Positions 32,136 through 40,703 of a stretch of 64,000 bases of DNA are shown here, piece after piece. The DNA lies in contig NZ_BCMG01000001.1 in the NCBI RefSeq assembly GCF_002217945.1, positions 124,001 through 188,000 of the forward strand, written 5' to 3'. The stretch is from Secundilactobacillus silagei JCM 19001 (GTDB lineage: Bacteria > Bacillota > Bacilli > Lactobacillales > Lactobacillaceae). Positions within the stretch are counted from its first letter, which is position 1; each line of letters opens with the position of its first letter. The translations under genes were made by a program, and so were the position numbers. The notes under the pieces are model-generated. The model ran no database searches. It saw nothing but the letters and a program-made list of their open reading frames with translations, and was not told the DNA's origin.

Positions 32136-33047
32136 TTAGTCGTTAAAATTGTTGCTTTCAACGTCTCTGATAAAGGTTGCCAAATGATCATAATAAACGG
32201 GTGCGTTATCGATCATGTGATGGTGACCGCCACCGGGAGTAGTTACTAAACGCGCATGGGGAATCTCAGTGGCCATCCGTTTAGCGGTTGAGATCGGCAT
32301 GGTTTCGTGTTCGCCAAAGGTCAGCAACGTTGGCACTTTGATTTCCTTTAGGTGGGATTCAAATTGCCATTCCTTTAACTTACCAGTGATGACGAATTCG
32401 TTGTCACCCTGGAAAGCGCCGTAAACTGGCCGAGACATGGTTGGAATCAAGTGGGAAATGGCGGCTGGCTTTTTACGGTCAACGTAGCCGTCATTTAAGA
32501 CATCCACGTACTTTTGGTATTGTGGGTCATCGTAGTTGTTAGCGGCTTCTTGCTTCTTCATGTAAGCCACGGCATCGGCTGGCAGGGCTTCTTCTCGGAC
32601 CTGGTTGATGTGGGTCACGTATTCGTCGATGTTATCCACCATTGAGGAAATGATGGCACCCTTCAAATGCTGACCGTACTTAGCAGCATACATTTGAACC
32701 AGCGCGCCGCCCCATGATTGGCCGATCAGATAGAAATGATCCAAACCTAACTTTTGACGGACTTCTTCAACTTCGCCTAAGAAGTAGTCGTAAGTCAGGT
32801 ACTTTTTAGCAATTTCGGGATCACTGTAATCGGGTTGATCGGAGTACCAAGAACCTAATTGGTCATACATATGAACTTGAACGTTGAGACCCTGTTTTTT
32901 CAGTTGTTGGGCAGTATCTTCCCAGTATTCATGGTTGCCACCAGGGCCACCGTGTAATGCCAGCAAATGAATATCGCCTTCACCTTGGGTATTGGTCCAC
33001 AAATGGTAGCCGTTATCTAGCGTAATGATCGTGGTGCCTTGTTTCAT
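32136..33047 (-). CDS. pepI: Proline iminopeptidase family hydrolase (PepI)
   Basis: A 303-residue cytoplasmic serine peptidase of the alpha/beta-hydrolase fold that releases N-terminal proline from peptides. The oxyanion-hole motif LHGGPGGNHEYW is at about residues 31-42 and the nucleophile elbow is GQSWGG near 109; the catalytic Asp and His are expected in the last third (FGEHETMP and GGGHHHMID). It lies just 50 bases downstream of pepX on the same strand, a proline-peptide pair suited to breaking down casein-type peptides imported by Opp. Confidence 0.9.
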   Translation of the reverse strand: MKQGTTIITLDNGYHLWTNTQGEGDIHLLALHGGPGGNHEYWEDTAQQLKKQGLNVQVHMYDQLGSWYSDQPDYSDPEIAKKYLTYDYFLGEVEEVRQKLGLDHFYLIGQSWGGALVQMYAAKYGQHLKGAIISSMVDNIDEYVTHINQVREEALPADAVAYMKKQEAANNYDDPQYQKYVDVLNDGYVDRKKPAAISHLIPTMSRPVYGAFQGDNEFVITGKLKEWQFESHLKEIKVPTLLTFGEHETMPISTAKRMATEIPHARLVTTPGGGHHHMIDNAPVYYDHLATFIRDVESNNFND

Positions 33048-33097
33048 GAAAATTACCTCATTTCAAATTAGAGTTATCTATCATAATATCACGAAGT

Positions 33098-35506
33098 CTA
33101 TAAGTGGGGAAGTTCTAGCCAGCTATTCGCTAACGATAAGGTGTAAGTGATCTTCTGGTTACCGCGGACGGTCATGCCAAAATCAGTCGCGTAAACGATC
33201 AGCGCCAGTTGGTGACCGGCTGTCAACTGATAATGGGTCGGCTGTAATTCCAATGTGATGGGGTAAGTCACGCCTGGCTTAACGGTGTCGACTTGCGTTA
33301 ATGAAGTCCGGTTTTGCAGGTTCATGTGAGCTTTGGAAATCAGTTGGTAGGGCGTGGCCTTTTTCGCTAATTGGAATTCACGTAAGTCTTCTTTTCGATA
33401 ATGGTAACCCAGCACCATGGCTTGTCTGGCTAAAGTGGTTGGCAGTGGGTTTAGCCGTTTGAAGCTGCCGAGATCAACTAATTCCGTACTGATAAGCCCA
33501 ATTGGCTGATTGGAAGCCACGCTTAAATGCAATTTGGCGCAGCCGTCGATCACCAGTGTGTCAGTTTGAGCGGGTGCCTGGAAGATTTGTCGGTGACCAG
33601 CCAGCGGTGACTGAGATTTGACCAAATCTTGCTGCCACTGAGCGTTATTTTTGGCGTATTGCTGGAAGTTCGAATCGTCTAGCTGATCATCAAATTGAAC
33701 CGTTTCTTGACTAGTGGTTTCAGTGGAAAGTCCCTTGGTGGTCAGATTATAGTGGGCGGTCGGGTTAGAAGTAGCGCCCCAATCGGGATAGGCCTGCCAA
33801 GATTCGATCTGGGTGTTATTTTGAATCAAAACGTCCGGTAAGATTTTTTCAGCGTGATTATCCAGATCGTACAGTTCATGAGATAACCAGAGGTTCACCA
33901 TGTCGGTAAAGTCCAGTGAACGGAAATTGTTAATGTAGATGTGGGGGCCTTGGTGCAAGATAATTTTATGGTTAATGGGTAGACCACTGATTGCCCGCCA
34001 CAATTTTTCGGCGTTACGGGGTTTGACGTTCCAGTCGTTGAGTCCGTGTACGATCATGACGTCTGCTTTAATGTTTTTGGCGTTTTTACGGTAGTTCCGC
34101 ACATCCCAAAAATCGTTGTAGTTACCGGTATCACGATCTTGACCAGTTTTAATAGCAGCTAATTGACGCTGCCATTTTTGCTCTACACGACTGTAATCGC
34201 CGGCTTGCTGCTGGCGGGAGAAGGTTTCTTCAGCCAGCACGTCAGCGTCTTCACCTGGGAAACCGCCGGGAGCAATCACTAAGCCGTTTTCCCGGTAGTA
34301 ATCGTACCAGCTGGAAATTCCGGCCTCACAAATGATGGTCTTGAGCCCATCCACACCGGTTGTAGCCGCAGCGGTAGCGAGCGTGCCCAAATATGATCTG
34401 CCGGTCATGGCCACGTGGTGATTGGACCAGTTGGCGTCAATGGCAATGTTAGCAGTGCGGTTGGTGAAGGCCGTCCGTTTCCCGTTTAACCATTCGATGA
34501 TGGCTATCGTGGAAGTCGTTTCTTCGGGGTCACCGGTAGTACGCAGCCCGTCCGATTCCTTGGTACCAATGCCAGCAGCGTAGACCACGGCGAAACCGCG
34601 GGCCAGAAAATAGTCGTTAAGACTGTAATCAAACGAGTTGCCAAAAATTTCGTCCGCCTGATCAGTATGACCGTTGACGACTCTGGGGTCGGGCAACTGT
34701 ACTGGTTGTTTGGAAGTATCGCTAAGCGTGCTGGCCGTGACGGGCTTTTCGGTTAACGGGACGTTGACGTTGTGCGTCAAAGCATCGCCAGCAGCATCAT
34801 TGGTGCCCTGATTATACGGTGAAGCGGTGTACAGTACAGGCACTGGTTGAAGATTAGATTCAGCTGGCCGCGTGATTTCCACCTTTAACAGGTCCAATAA
34901 ACCGTCATGGTCACTATCCTGAGATGATTCAACGTAGACCACTTCGTGAATCAGCTGCGTGGTGTCAAAGACCGGCTGAGCCTTGCCGTTGAAGAACAGT
35001 GGCTGGGGTAATTTGACGCTGGCCTGCAACCGGTGATAATAACCGCGGCTGGCCAGCTGATCCAGAAAAGTTTGACCAGTGGTGGTGTGGGTGATGAGCA
35101 GCTGGTACCAGGCGTGCAGCAGATCCGCATTGTTCAGACTGTCATGGTCGAACTTGGGCAGGTTCACATTGGCCGCCATTTTTTCTGGGGCATCCAGTTG
35201 AAAGTCTTGACCGGCTTCAAAGCCTAGTAATTGTAAATATAGATTGAGGATATGTAACGGCTGAATATCAGCACTGATCTCAGTTAACGACCGGGCATCC
35301 AACTGTTGGGCTGCCAGTAAGTTAGCCAGTTTACCGTCAGCAGCTTCCGTACTGGTGACTTCCGGGAAACTTTGCTGCAGCAGCCGGTGCAAGAACCGGT
35401 GCGACGTCAGCTGTAAATCGGCCTGACTGATAAAATGAATGGCGAGTAATTCCTTCTTTTCATCAGCCAAGGTCATCGGTGCAATTGCGAATTGATTGAT
35501 CTTCAT
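33098..35506 (-). CDS. pepX: Xaa-Pro dipeptidyl-peptidase PepX
   Basis: An 802-residue cytoplasmic serine peptidase that removes Xaa-Pro dipeptides. The nucleophile lies in GRSYLGTLA (near residue 375), with the Asp of VHGLNDWNVK and the His of HQGPHIY completing the triad. N-terminal helical dimerisation segment (1-150), the hydrolase core and a C-terminal beta domain are all present at normal length. The start ATG at 35506 follows GGAGGTTTTATTAA; a minus-strand TATAAT lies at 35541-35546. No signal peptide, as expected. Confidence 0.97.
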   Translation of the reverse strand: MKINQFAIAPMTLADEKKELLAIHFISQADLQLTSHRFLHRLLQQSFPEVTSTEAADGKLANLLAAQQLDARSLTEISADIQPLHILNLYLQLLGFEAGQDFQLDAPEKMAANVNLPKFDHDSLNNADLLHAWYQLLITHTTTGQTFLDQLASRGYYHRLQASVKLPQPLFFNGKAQPVFDTTQLIHEVVYVESSQDSDHDGLLDLLKVEITRPAESNLQPVPVLYTASPYNQGTNDAAGDALTHNVNVPLTEKPVTASTLSDTSKQPVQLPDPRVVNGHTDQADEIFGNSFDYSLNDYFLARGFAVVYAAGIGTKESDGLRTTGDPEETTSTIAIIEWLNGKRTAFTNRTANIAIDANWSNHHVAMTGRSYLGTLATAAATTGVDGLKTIICEAGISSWYDYYRENGLVIAPGGFPGEDADVLAEETFSRQQQAGDYSRVEQKWQRQLAAIKTGQDRDTGNYNDFWDVRNYRKNAKNIKADVMIVHGLNDWNVKPRNAEKLWRAISGLPINHKIILHQGPHIYINNFRSLDFTDMVNLWLSHELYDLDNHAEKILPDVLIQNNTQIESWQAYPDWGATSNPTAHYNLTTKGLSTETTSQETVQFDDQLDDSNFQQYAKNNAQWQQDLVKSQSPLAGHRQIFQAPAQTDTLVIDGCAKLHLSVASNQPIGLISTELVDLGSFKRLNPLPTTLARQAMVLGYHYRKEDLREFQLAKKATPYQLISKAHMNLQNRTSLTQVDTVKPGVTYPITLELQPTHYQLTAGHQLALIVYATDFGMTVRGNQKITYTLSLANSWLELPHL

Positions 35507-35649
35507 TTAATAAAACCTCCTGCGGTCGAGTAATGGCTTTATTATAACGCAAGGCGGTTCCCATAAGCCGAGCTGATAGCCAGAAACGTTTGGGCCATGA
35601 TACACTAGTAGTAAATTGTTGCAGGACACAAATAGAAAGGAACGGTTAT

Positions 35650-36795
35650 TTGAATTATATCGGCGGAATTGCCCTGATATTGTTTGCGACCACTATTGCG
35701 GGGGCCTTAAGTCAGCGCATCGGAATTCCCAGCGTGATCGGCCAATTACTGGTGGGGATTGTGCTGGGACCCGCTTTGCTGAACTGGATCAGGCCCAGTG
35801 AGTTACTGTCCGCTGGGGCTGAAATCGGCGTGATCATTTTGATGTTTATGGCGGGGCTGGAAAGTGATTTGAAACTGCTCAAGAAGTACTTTAAACCGGC
35901 GATCAGTGTGGCCACGCTAGGGGTGATCTTACCCATGGTCTGCTTTTATATTTACGGGGTGCTCATGCATCAAAGTTTCGAGCGCGCGATTTTCTGGGGT
36001 GTCGTTTTTGCGGCCACTTCGGTGTCGATTTCAGTGGAAGTTTTGCGCGAATTCGGTAAATTAAATACTAAGGAGGGGGCTACTGTTCTTGGGGCTGCCG
36101 TGGTTGACGACATTATGGCGGTGCTGATTCTAAGTATCTTCGTCAGTATGTTTTCCGGTGGCAGTAGCAGTCAGCCTAACCTAGTGTTAAGCATTGCGGA
36201 ACAGCTTGCTTATTTCGTGATGGTCTACGTGGTCATTCGCTGGATGGCACCGTTTTTGATCCGACTATTCGAACATTTGCCGGTGCCGCAAGCTGTCCCA
36301 ATCATGTCACTGATTATTTGTCTGGGAATGGCTTATCTAGCTGATCTGACCGGGTTAAGTGCTGTGATCGGCGCGTTTTTTGCGGGGATCGCGGTGGCTC
36401 AGACCCATGCCAAAGAAGAGGTTGAAACGAATATCAGCCCCATTGGCTACGCCTTTTTCGTGCCCATCTTCTTTGTCAGCATCGGGCTGGAAATGCGTTT
36501 TGACCATTTCTGGAGCAACCTGTTACTGATTATTGGAATGACCATCGTGGCGGTGTTATCCAAACTGATCGGTGGCGGCTTAGGTGCCCGACTACTGGGA
36601 TTTAGCTTTAACAGCGCCTACGTGGTGGGGGCCGGTATGGTCTCCCGTGGCGAAATGGCGCTGATCATCGCTCAGATTGGTTATCAGGCCAAATTACTAG
36701 CACCGGAACTCTATTCCGAACTGATCGTGGTCATCATCTTAAGCACGGTGATCGCGCCACTATTACTGAAACACGCCATTGCCCGGCTGGAATAA
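35650..36795 (+). CDS. Cation:proton antiporter (CPA2/KefB-like membrane domain)
   Basis: A membrane protein of about 382 residues with 11-12 helices, starting at the TTG at 35650 where AAAGGAACGG lies upstream; the frame to 35590 has no ribosome site. Typical CPA2 features: the QRIGIPSVIGQLLVGIVLGP stretch near residue 22, AAVVDDIMAVLIL near 155, and the GAFFAGIAVA re-entrant region. It lacks the C-terminal TrkA-N domain that the second antiporter of this window (55325-57181) has. It should exchange Na+ or K+ for protons. Monocistronic. Confidence 0.88.
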   Translation: MNYIGGIALILFATTIAGALSQRIGIPSVIGQLLVGIVLGPALLNWIRPSELLSAGAEIGVIILMFMAGLESDLKLLKKYFKPAISVATLGVILPMVCFYIYGVLMHQSFERAIFWGVVFAATSVSISVEVLREFGKLNTKEGATVLGAAVVDDIMAVLILSIFVSMFSGGSSSQPNLVLSIAEQLAYFVMVYVVIRWMAPFLIRLFEHLPVPQAVPIMSLIICLGMAYLADLTGLSAVIGAFFAGIAVAQTHAKEEVETNISPIGYAFFVPIFFVSIGLEMRFDHFWSNLLLIIGMTIVAVLSKLIGGGLGARLLGFSFNSAYVVGAGMVSRGEMALIIAQIGYQAKLLAPELYSELIVVIILSTVIAPLLLKHAIARLE

Positions 36796-36812
36796 CGGTT
36801 AGATTAGATACT

Positions 36813-36852
36813 AAAAGCCACAGAAATCTTTTGGGATTTCTGTGGCCTTTTA
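36813..36852. terminator. Bidirectional terminator
   Basis: AAAAGCCACAGAAATC (36813-36828) pairs with GATTTCTGTGGC-CTTTT (36835-36851), between the antiporter and the amino-acid permease. Confidence 0.9.
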
Positions 36853-36855
36853 AAA

Positions 36856-38259
36856 TTATTTAGCGTCCGGCTGGTTTAACCGGCTATGGTGCATCCCATA
36901 GCTAAAGTAAAGGATCAGGCCCAATAAGAACCAGATGCTGGAAGCAATCCAGGTTTCGGCCTGCAGCTGGGTCAGCATGAACATGCATAAGAACCCTGAA
37001 ACGATTGGCAGTACCGGGTACCATGGAACTTGGAAGCCATGGCTGTTTTCAATTTCCTTGTTGTGCCGAAGGGGAATGATCCCAAAGGAAACAAACAGGA
37101 AGGCAATTAAGGTCCCAATGTTGACCAGGTTGGTCAGTTGATCCAGAGGCACGAAGCCACCCATGATCGCAATGATCAGGGTAATGGTCCGCAGACTGTT
37201 GATCGGGTTACCATGAGCATCGATCTTACCCAAGAACTTAGGTAGCAAACCATCGCGGCCAATGGAATAGATCAGCCGTGAGGAACTGTAGATCATCGTG
37301 ACCATCATCGTAAACATCCCGGCTAAAGCGCCTAGCGAGATGATCCCAGCAGCCCAGTTTTGGTGAACGACTTGCAGGGCGAAGGACACCGGATCGGCCA
37401 CGTTGAGTTTCGTGTAGCTGATCATCCCGGTCAACACGATGGCAACTAACACGTAAAGCAAGGTGGCAATGATCAAGGTGCCAATGATTCCAATTGGCAT
37501 ATTGCGTTTGGCGTTTTTAACTTCCGCTGCTGAAGAAGAAACGGCGTCAAAACCAAGGTAAGCGAAGAAGACCGCTGAAGAACCGGCTAACACCCCGTGA
37601 ACCCCAAAGGGCATGAACGGATGCCAGTTACCCGGCTTGATGAAGAACGCTCCAACGACCACGAACAGTAAAATAATGGCAATTTTAACAAAAACAATGA
37701 TGTTGTTTAGCCGAACGGAAGTTTTCATCCCGTGAGCTAACAGTGATGAAATGATTAACACGATGATAATAGCGATCCAGTTGCCGTAGGATCCGTGAGC
37801 GATATCTAATGGTCCCACAATGGCTGCCGGAACGTTAATTCCGAAGCCAGACATGAAGGATTTAAAGTAAGCGCCCCAAGCACTGGAAACGGCCGCAACG
37901 GCTAGCACGTATTCCAAGATCAGCGCCCAGCCAAGGATCCAGCCGATGATTTCTCCGTAGACTAAGTTGCCATAGGAATAGGCACTGCCGGCAACTGGCA
38001 GGGCTGAAGCAAATTCGGCGTAGCACATGGCAGCAGTTGAGCAGACCACGGCCGCCAGAACAAAGGACAAAATAATGCCGGGACCGGCTTTAGTCGCGGC
38101 AACGGTACCGGGGAGAATAAAGATCCCAGTCCCAATGACGGCACCGATTCCCAGTGCAATCAAATCGACCGCGGACATGGTTTTGACAAATTTCTTGTCC
38201 GTTTCCAGATAGCGGTCGACTTTTTCTCGACGAAATAACCGTGAAACTAATGATGACAT
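36856..38259 (-). CDS. APC family amino-acid permease (YfnA/CAT-like)
   Basis: A 467-residue membrane protein with 12 helices. The first helix carries the APC substrate-binding motif GIGAVIGTGIFILPG near residue 37-51, and ALPVAGSAYSYGNLVYGEIIGW lies near 86. This layout matches the cationic-amino-acid-transporter-like YfnA group. Its substrate may be a neutral or basic amino acid. GGAGGAACCCATATG serves as ribosome site. Monocistronic, ending in the shared terminator. Confidence 0.9.
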   Translation of the reverse strand: MSSLVSRLFRREKVDRYLETDKKFVKTMSAVDLIALGIGAVIGTGIFILPGTVAATKAGPGIILSFVLAAVVCSTAAMCYAEFASALPVAGSAYSYGNLVYGEIIGWILGWALILEYVLAVAAVSSAWGAYFKSFMSGFGINVPAAIVGPLDIAHGSYGNWIAIIIVLIISSLLAHGMKTSVRLNNIIVFVKIAIILLFVVVGAFFIKPGNWHPFMPFGVHGVLAGSSAVFFAYLGFDAVSSSAAEVKNAKRNMPIGIIGTLIIATLLYVLVAIVLTGMISYTKLNVADPVSFALQVVHQNWAAGIISLGALAGMFTMMVTMIYSSSRLIYSIGRDGLLPKFLGKIDAHGNPINSLRTITLIIAIMGGFVPLDQLTNLVNIGTLIAFLFVSFGIIPLRHNKEIENSHGFQVPWYPVLPIVSGFLCMFMLTQLQAETWIASSIWFLLGLILYFSYGMHHSRLNQPDAK

Positions 38260-38412
38260 ATGGGTTCCTCCAAAAATAAATAATTAAAGATTGAAAAGAA
38301 TTTTAAATCTATTCTAACCATATTGACCCTTAAAAGCAATTCGAGGCGGTAAGGCCAAAGTGAACCTTGACGATTTTTTTGAAAATTTTAGCCAAAACTG
38401 GCTTTTCGGAGT

Positions 38413-38440
38413 TTGCTTGCCCCCCCGATTAGGCTAAAAT
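38413..38440 (+). promoter_or_regulatory. Promoter of the Nudix/guanylate-kinase-like unit
   Basis: TTGCTT at 38413-38418 and TAAAAT at 38435-38440 are 16 bases apart, followed by the GGGAGG ribosome site of the Nudix gene. Confidence 0.5.
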
Positions 38441-38476
38441 AAGGGGTATCAACAATTTCGGGAGGACTGATTTAAA

Positions 38477-38902
38477 ATGACAACAGAAGTAGCCAGCGGC
38501 GCAGTGGTTTATCGGGTTTTAAAGGGACAGCCAGAGTATCTACTATTGAAGAGTGCAACCAGTGACTTTTGGGGTTTTCCTAAGGGGCACGTTGAAGGTG
38601 ATGAGAAGCTGGATGAAACAGCGATCCGCGAAATTCGCGAAGAAACGCAGCTTCACGTGACCATCGACACCAACTACCATGATGAATTAAAGTATGAACT
38701 GCCCAACGGCAATCATAAGGAAGTTCACCTGTTTATCAGTGAAGTTCCGGTTGATGTTAAGGTGACTAAACAAGACATTGAGATCAGTGATTACGGCTGG
38801 TTTAACGAGACCGAAGCAGTTGAGCGATTAACCTATGATAATTTAAAACAATTAATGAAACGGGCACATCAGTATATCGTGGCTAAGATCGCAGCTAAAT
38901 AA
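38477..38902 (+). CDS. Nudix hydrolase, bis(5'-nucleosyl)-tetraphosphatase type
   Basis: A 141-residue Nudix enzyme that probably cleaves Ap4A-like dinucleotides or related nucleotides. The Nudix box is GHVEGDEKLDETAIREIREETQL (about residues 37-59, quoted by its key Gly, Glu and REIREE elements), with Gln at the usual Gly of EExGU. The WGFPKGHVE lead-in is typical of Ap4A hydrolases. Its last codon overlaps the upstream ATG of the next gene. GGGAGG precedes the ATG. Confidence 0.88.
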   Translation: MTTEVASGAVVYRVLKGQPEYLLLKSATSDFWGFPKGHVEGDEKLDETAIREIREETQLHVTIDTNYHDELKYELPNGNHKEVHLFISEVPVDVKVTKQDIEISDYGWFNETEAVERLTYDNLKQLMKRAHQYIVAKIAAK

Positions 38903-38913
38903 TGGGGGAAAAC

Positions 38914-39477
38914 ATGAAACACGTCATTGTCATTACGGGTGCAACGGGAACCGGTAAAACAACGGTCAGTACCTACTTAAAAACTAAATATCAAATTCCA
39001 CGGATCATTACCCATACCACCCGGCCCATGCGACCCGGTGAAAAAGATGGCGTGGACTACTATTTTGAGTCTGACGCCAGTTTCAGTAAGAACCATTATT
39101 TAGAATCAGTGACCTATGCGGGCTATCAGTATGGCTCATCGTATGAGGGACTGGAGCGGGCCTTTGAAAAGTCAGATCTGGTCAGCATTGTGCTTGATAC
39201 GAAGGGCGCTGAAACCTATGTGCATGAACTTAAGCAGCAGGCTTTCATTCTTTTCTTGACGGTAGGGAAGTCAGTGATCTTACACGAACGGTTAAGGGAC
39301 CGCGGCGACCAGTTAGAAATGATCCAGTCGCGAATCAAAAGCAAGGAATACAGCCGTGATCTTACCCTGCCGGCGACTTTGAAACAGGTCGCTACGGTAA
39401 TTCAAAATGACGATTGGAATCAGACACAAGACAAACTGACAGCCATTGTGACCGGCTTGCAGGCACCCTCTTTGTAA
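38914..39477 (+). CDS. Guanylate-kinase-like P-loop protein
   Basis: A 187-residue protein from the ATG at 38914 (MKHVIVITGATG), chosen because GGGGG lies seven bases upstream and overlaps the earlier in-frame ATG. The P-loop is GATGTGKTT and the GMP-binding motif THTTRPMRPGEKDGVDYYF lies near 35-53, as in guanylate kinases. It is a divergent relative, most likely a second copy beside the essential Gmk elsewhere. The natural substrate is uncertain. It is coupled to the Nudix gene, suggesting nucleotide clean-up. Confidence 0.82.
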   Translation: MKHVIVITGATGTGKTTVSTYLKTKYQIPRIITHTTRPMRPGEKDGVDYYFESDASFSKNHYLESVTYAGYQYGSSYEGLERAFEKSDLVSIVLDTKGAETYVHELKQQAFILFLTVGKSVILHERLRDRGDQLEMIQSRIKSKEYSRDLTLPATLKQVATVIQNDDWNQTQDKLTAIVTGLQAPSL

Positions 39478-39530
39478 AACGTGATGGACATATGTGTCAT
39501 TGTGCATGTATTTGTGATACACTGTCTTAA

Positions 39531-39545
39531 GCGTAATCATTATTA
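39531..39545 (+). promoter_or_regulatory. Zur/Fur-like box upstream of the Fur-family gene
   Basis: GCGTAATCATTATTA at 39531-39545 fits the Gram-positive Zur box core (CGTAATnATTA) better than a PerR box. TGATACACT at 39515-39523 upstream resembles an extended -10, so binding would be just past the promoter and could give autoregulation. Confidence 0.4.
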
Positions 39546-39582
39546 TTTAAGATGGAAGTTACTCTCAAAGAGGTGTCCAGAC

Positions 39583-40023
39583 ATGCAAACTGAACTTACA
39601 CAGGCGTTATCAGAACTAAAAAAGAATCATTTAAAGGTCACTAAACAGCGTAAAGCGCTGTTAGGCTGTTTACTTCAAAACCAAGATCACTACCATGACG
39701 TGACCCTCGTTGATGAGTACATGAGAAAGCAGTTCCCAGGGATGAGTCATAATACGATCTACCGCAACATTAAGGAATTTGAAGAAGTTGGTATGGTGGA
39801 ACAGCAGGTTCAAGGCGATCGCGCACGGGTCAAATACCAGTGTGATTTTCGGCACCTTCACCACCATCACTTTATTTGCCAAAATTGCGGTAAGGTTACA
39901 GAACTGAAAGAATGCCCAATGGACGTTTTTGAGGCGCAATTGCCAGGTTACGACATTGTCGGCCATCGAATCGAACTCTATGGGATTTGTCCGGATTGTC
40001 AAAAATTACTCGCAAAGTCATGA
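39583..40023 (+). CDS. Fur family metalloregulator (Fur/Zur/PerR)
   Basis: A 146-residue regulator starting at the ATG at 39583 (MQTELTQ), with GAGGTG upstream; the frame to 39481 has no ribosome site. The N-terminal winged helix is followed by HLHHHHFICQNCGKV (the metal and first Zn pair) and GICPDCQ (second Zn pair), so a structural Cys4 zinc site is complete. The regulatory metal site contains several His residues but its identity (Fe, Zn or Mn/peroxide) cannot be settled. The upstream zinc-type box mildly favours Zur. Confidence 0.87.
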   Translation: MQTELTQALSELKKNHLKVTKQRKALLGCLLQNQDHYHDVTLVDEYMRKQFPGMSHNTIYRNIKEFEEVGMVEQQVQGDRARVKYQCDFRHLHHHHFICQNCGKVTELKECPMDVFEAQLPGYDIVGHRIELYGICPDCQKLLAKS

Positions 40024-40027
40024 TCTG

Positions 40028-40064
40028 TAAACAAACCTTATTTAATATTTAAGGTTTGTTTTGT
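40028..40064 (+). terminator. Terminator after the Fur-family gene
   Basis: AACAAACCTTA (40030-40040) pairs with TAAGGTTTGTT (40050-40060), followed by TTTTG. Confidence 0.85.
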
Positions 40065-40131
40065 TGTTTATTAATAATAATTTGAGATACTAATATTATA
40101 AGAAAAGTCGTTTTTAAGGGAGGAATGAAAC

Positions 40132-40689
40132 ATGGCATATCGCACACCACCATTTATAACCCCGTTTGCAATCGTTTCGATTGCGATTGCGTTGGGTGCG
40201 ACCAACGTGGTGGTTAACTCAGTCAGTCATTCTAATGAAGGCAAGCCAACGAGTGCCCAAATCGTTTCAAATAGTGCCGTCTCAGGTTCTATGAAGCAGT
40301 CATCTGATTCTGATAGTAAATCTTCAGACAAAAAGGATTCCAGCAGTGACAGTTCCAAGAAAAAGGATTCCAGTTCACAGGACAGTAGCGACACGCAAGA
40401 CGAAAATAGCTCAAGTACGAGTACGCCAGAAACTGGAACGAGCAGCGCTAATCAAACCAGTACGCGTTCTAAGAAATCTGGTAGTAAAACCACTGAAAAC
40501 ACCGGTAATACTGGTAATACTGAGCGGAAGACAACGGGTTCTAAGTCAACAACGAAGACGCCGCAAACCAATAATACCAACAATGCGAATACGACCAATA
40601 ATGCGCAGACCAATAATGATTCAGGCGGGACTGGTGACACTAATAACGCGGGTGACACTGGCAATGCCAATCAAACATCAGGGCAATAA
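40132..40689 (+). CDS. Exported low-complexity Ser/Thr/Asn-rich protein
   Basis: A 185-residue protein. One hydrophobic segment (about residues 10-27, PFAIVSIAIALGATNVVV) serves as signal or anchor. From about residue 50 it is almost entirely Ser/Lys/Asp, then Thr/Asn/Gly with short repeats (NTGNTGNTE, then TNNTNN). No lipobox, LPXTG motif or folded domain is visible. It looks like a flexible wall-spanning spacer, like the tail of some surface proteins. It is followed 15 bases later by a membrane-protein gene with which it is likely co-transcribed. Function unknown. Confidence 0.75.
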   Translation: MAYRTPPFITPFAIVSIAIALGATNVVVNSVSHSNEGKPTSAQIVSNSAVSGSMKQSSDSDSKSSDKKDSSSDSSKKKDSSSQDSSDTQDENSSSTSTPETGTSSANQTSTRSKKSGSKTTENTGNTGNTERKTTGSKSTTKTPQTNNTNNANTTNNAQTNNDSGGTGDTNNAGDTGNANQTSGQ

Positions 40690-40703
40690 GGAGGGGACAC
40701 CAC

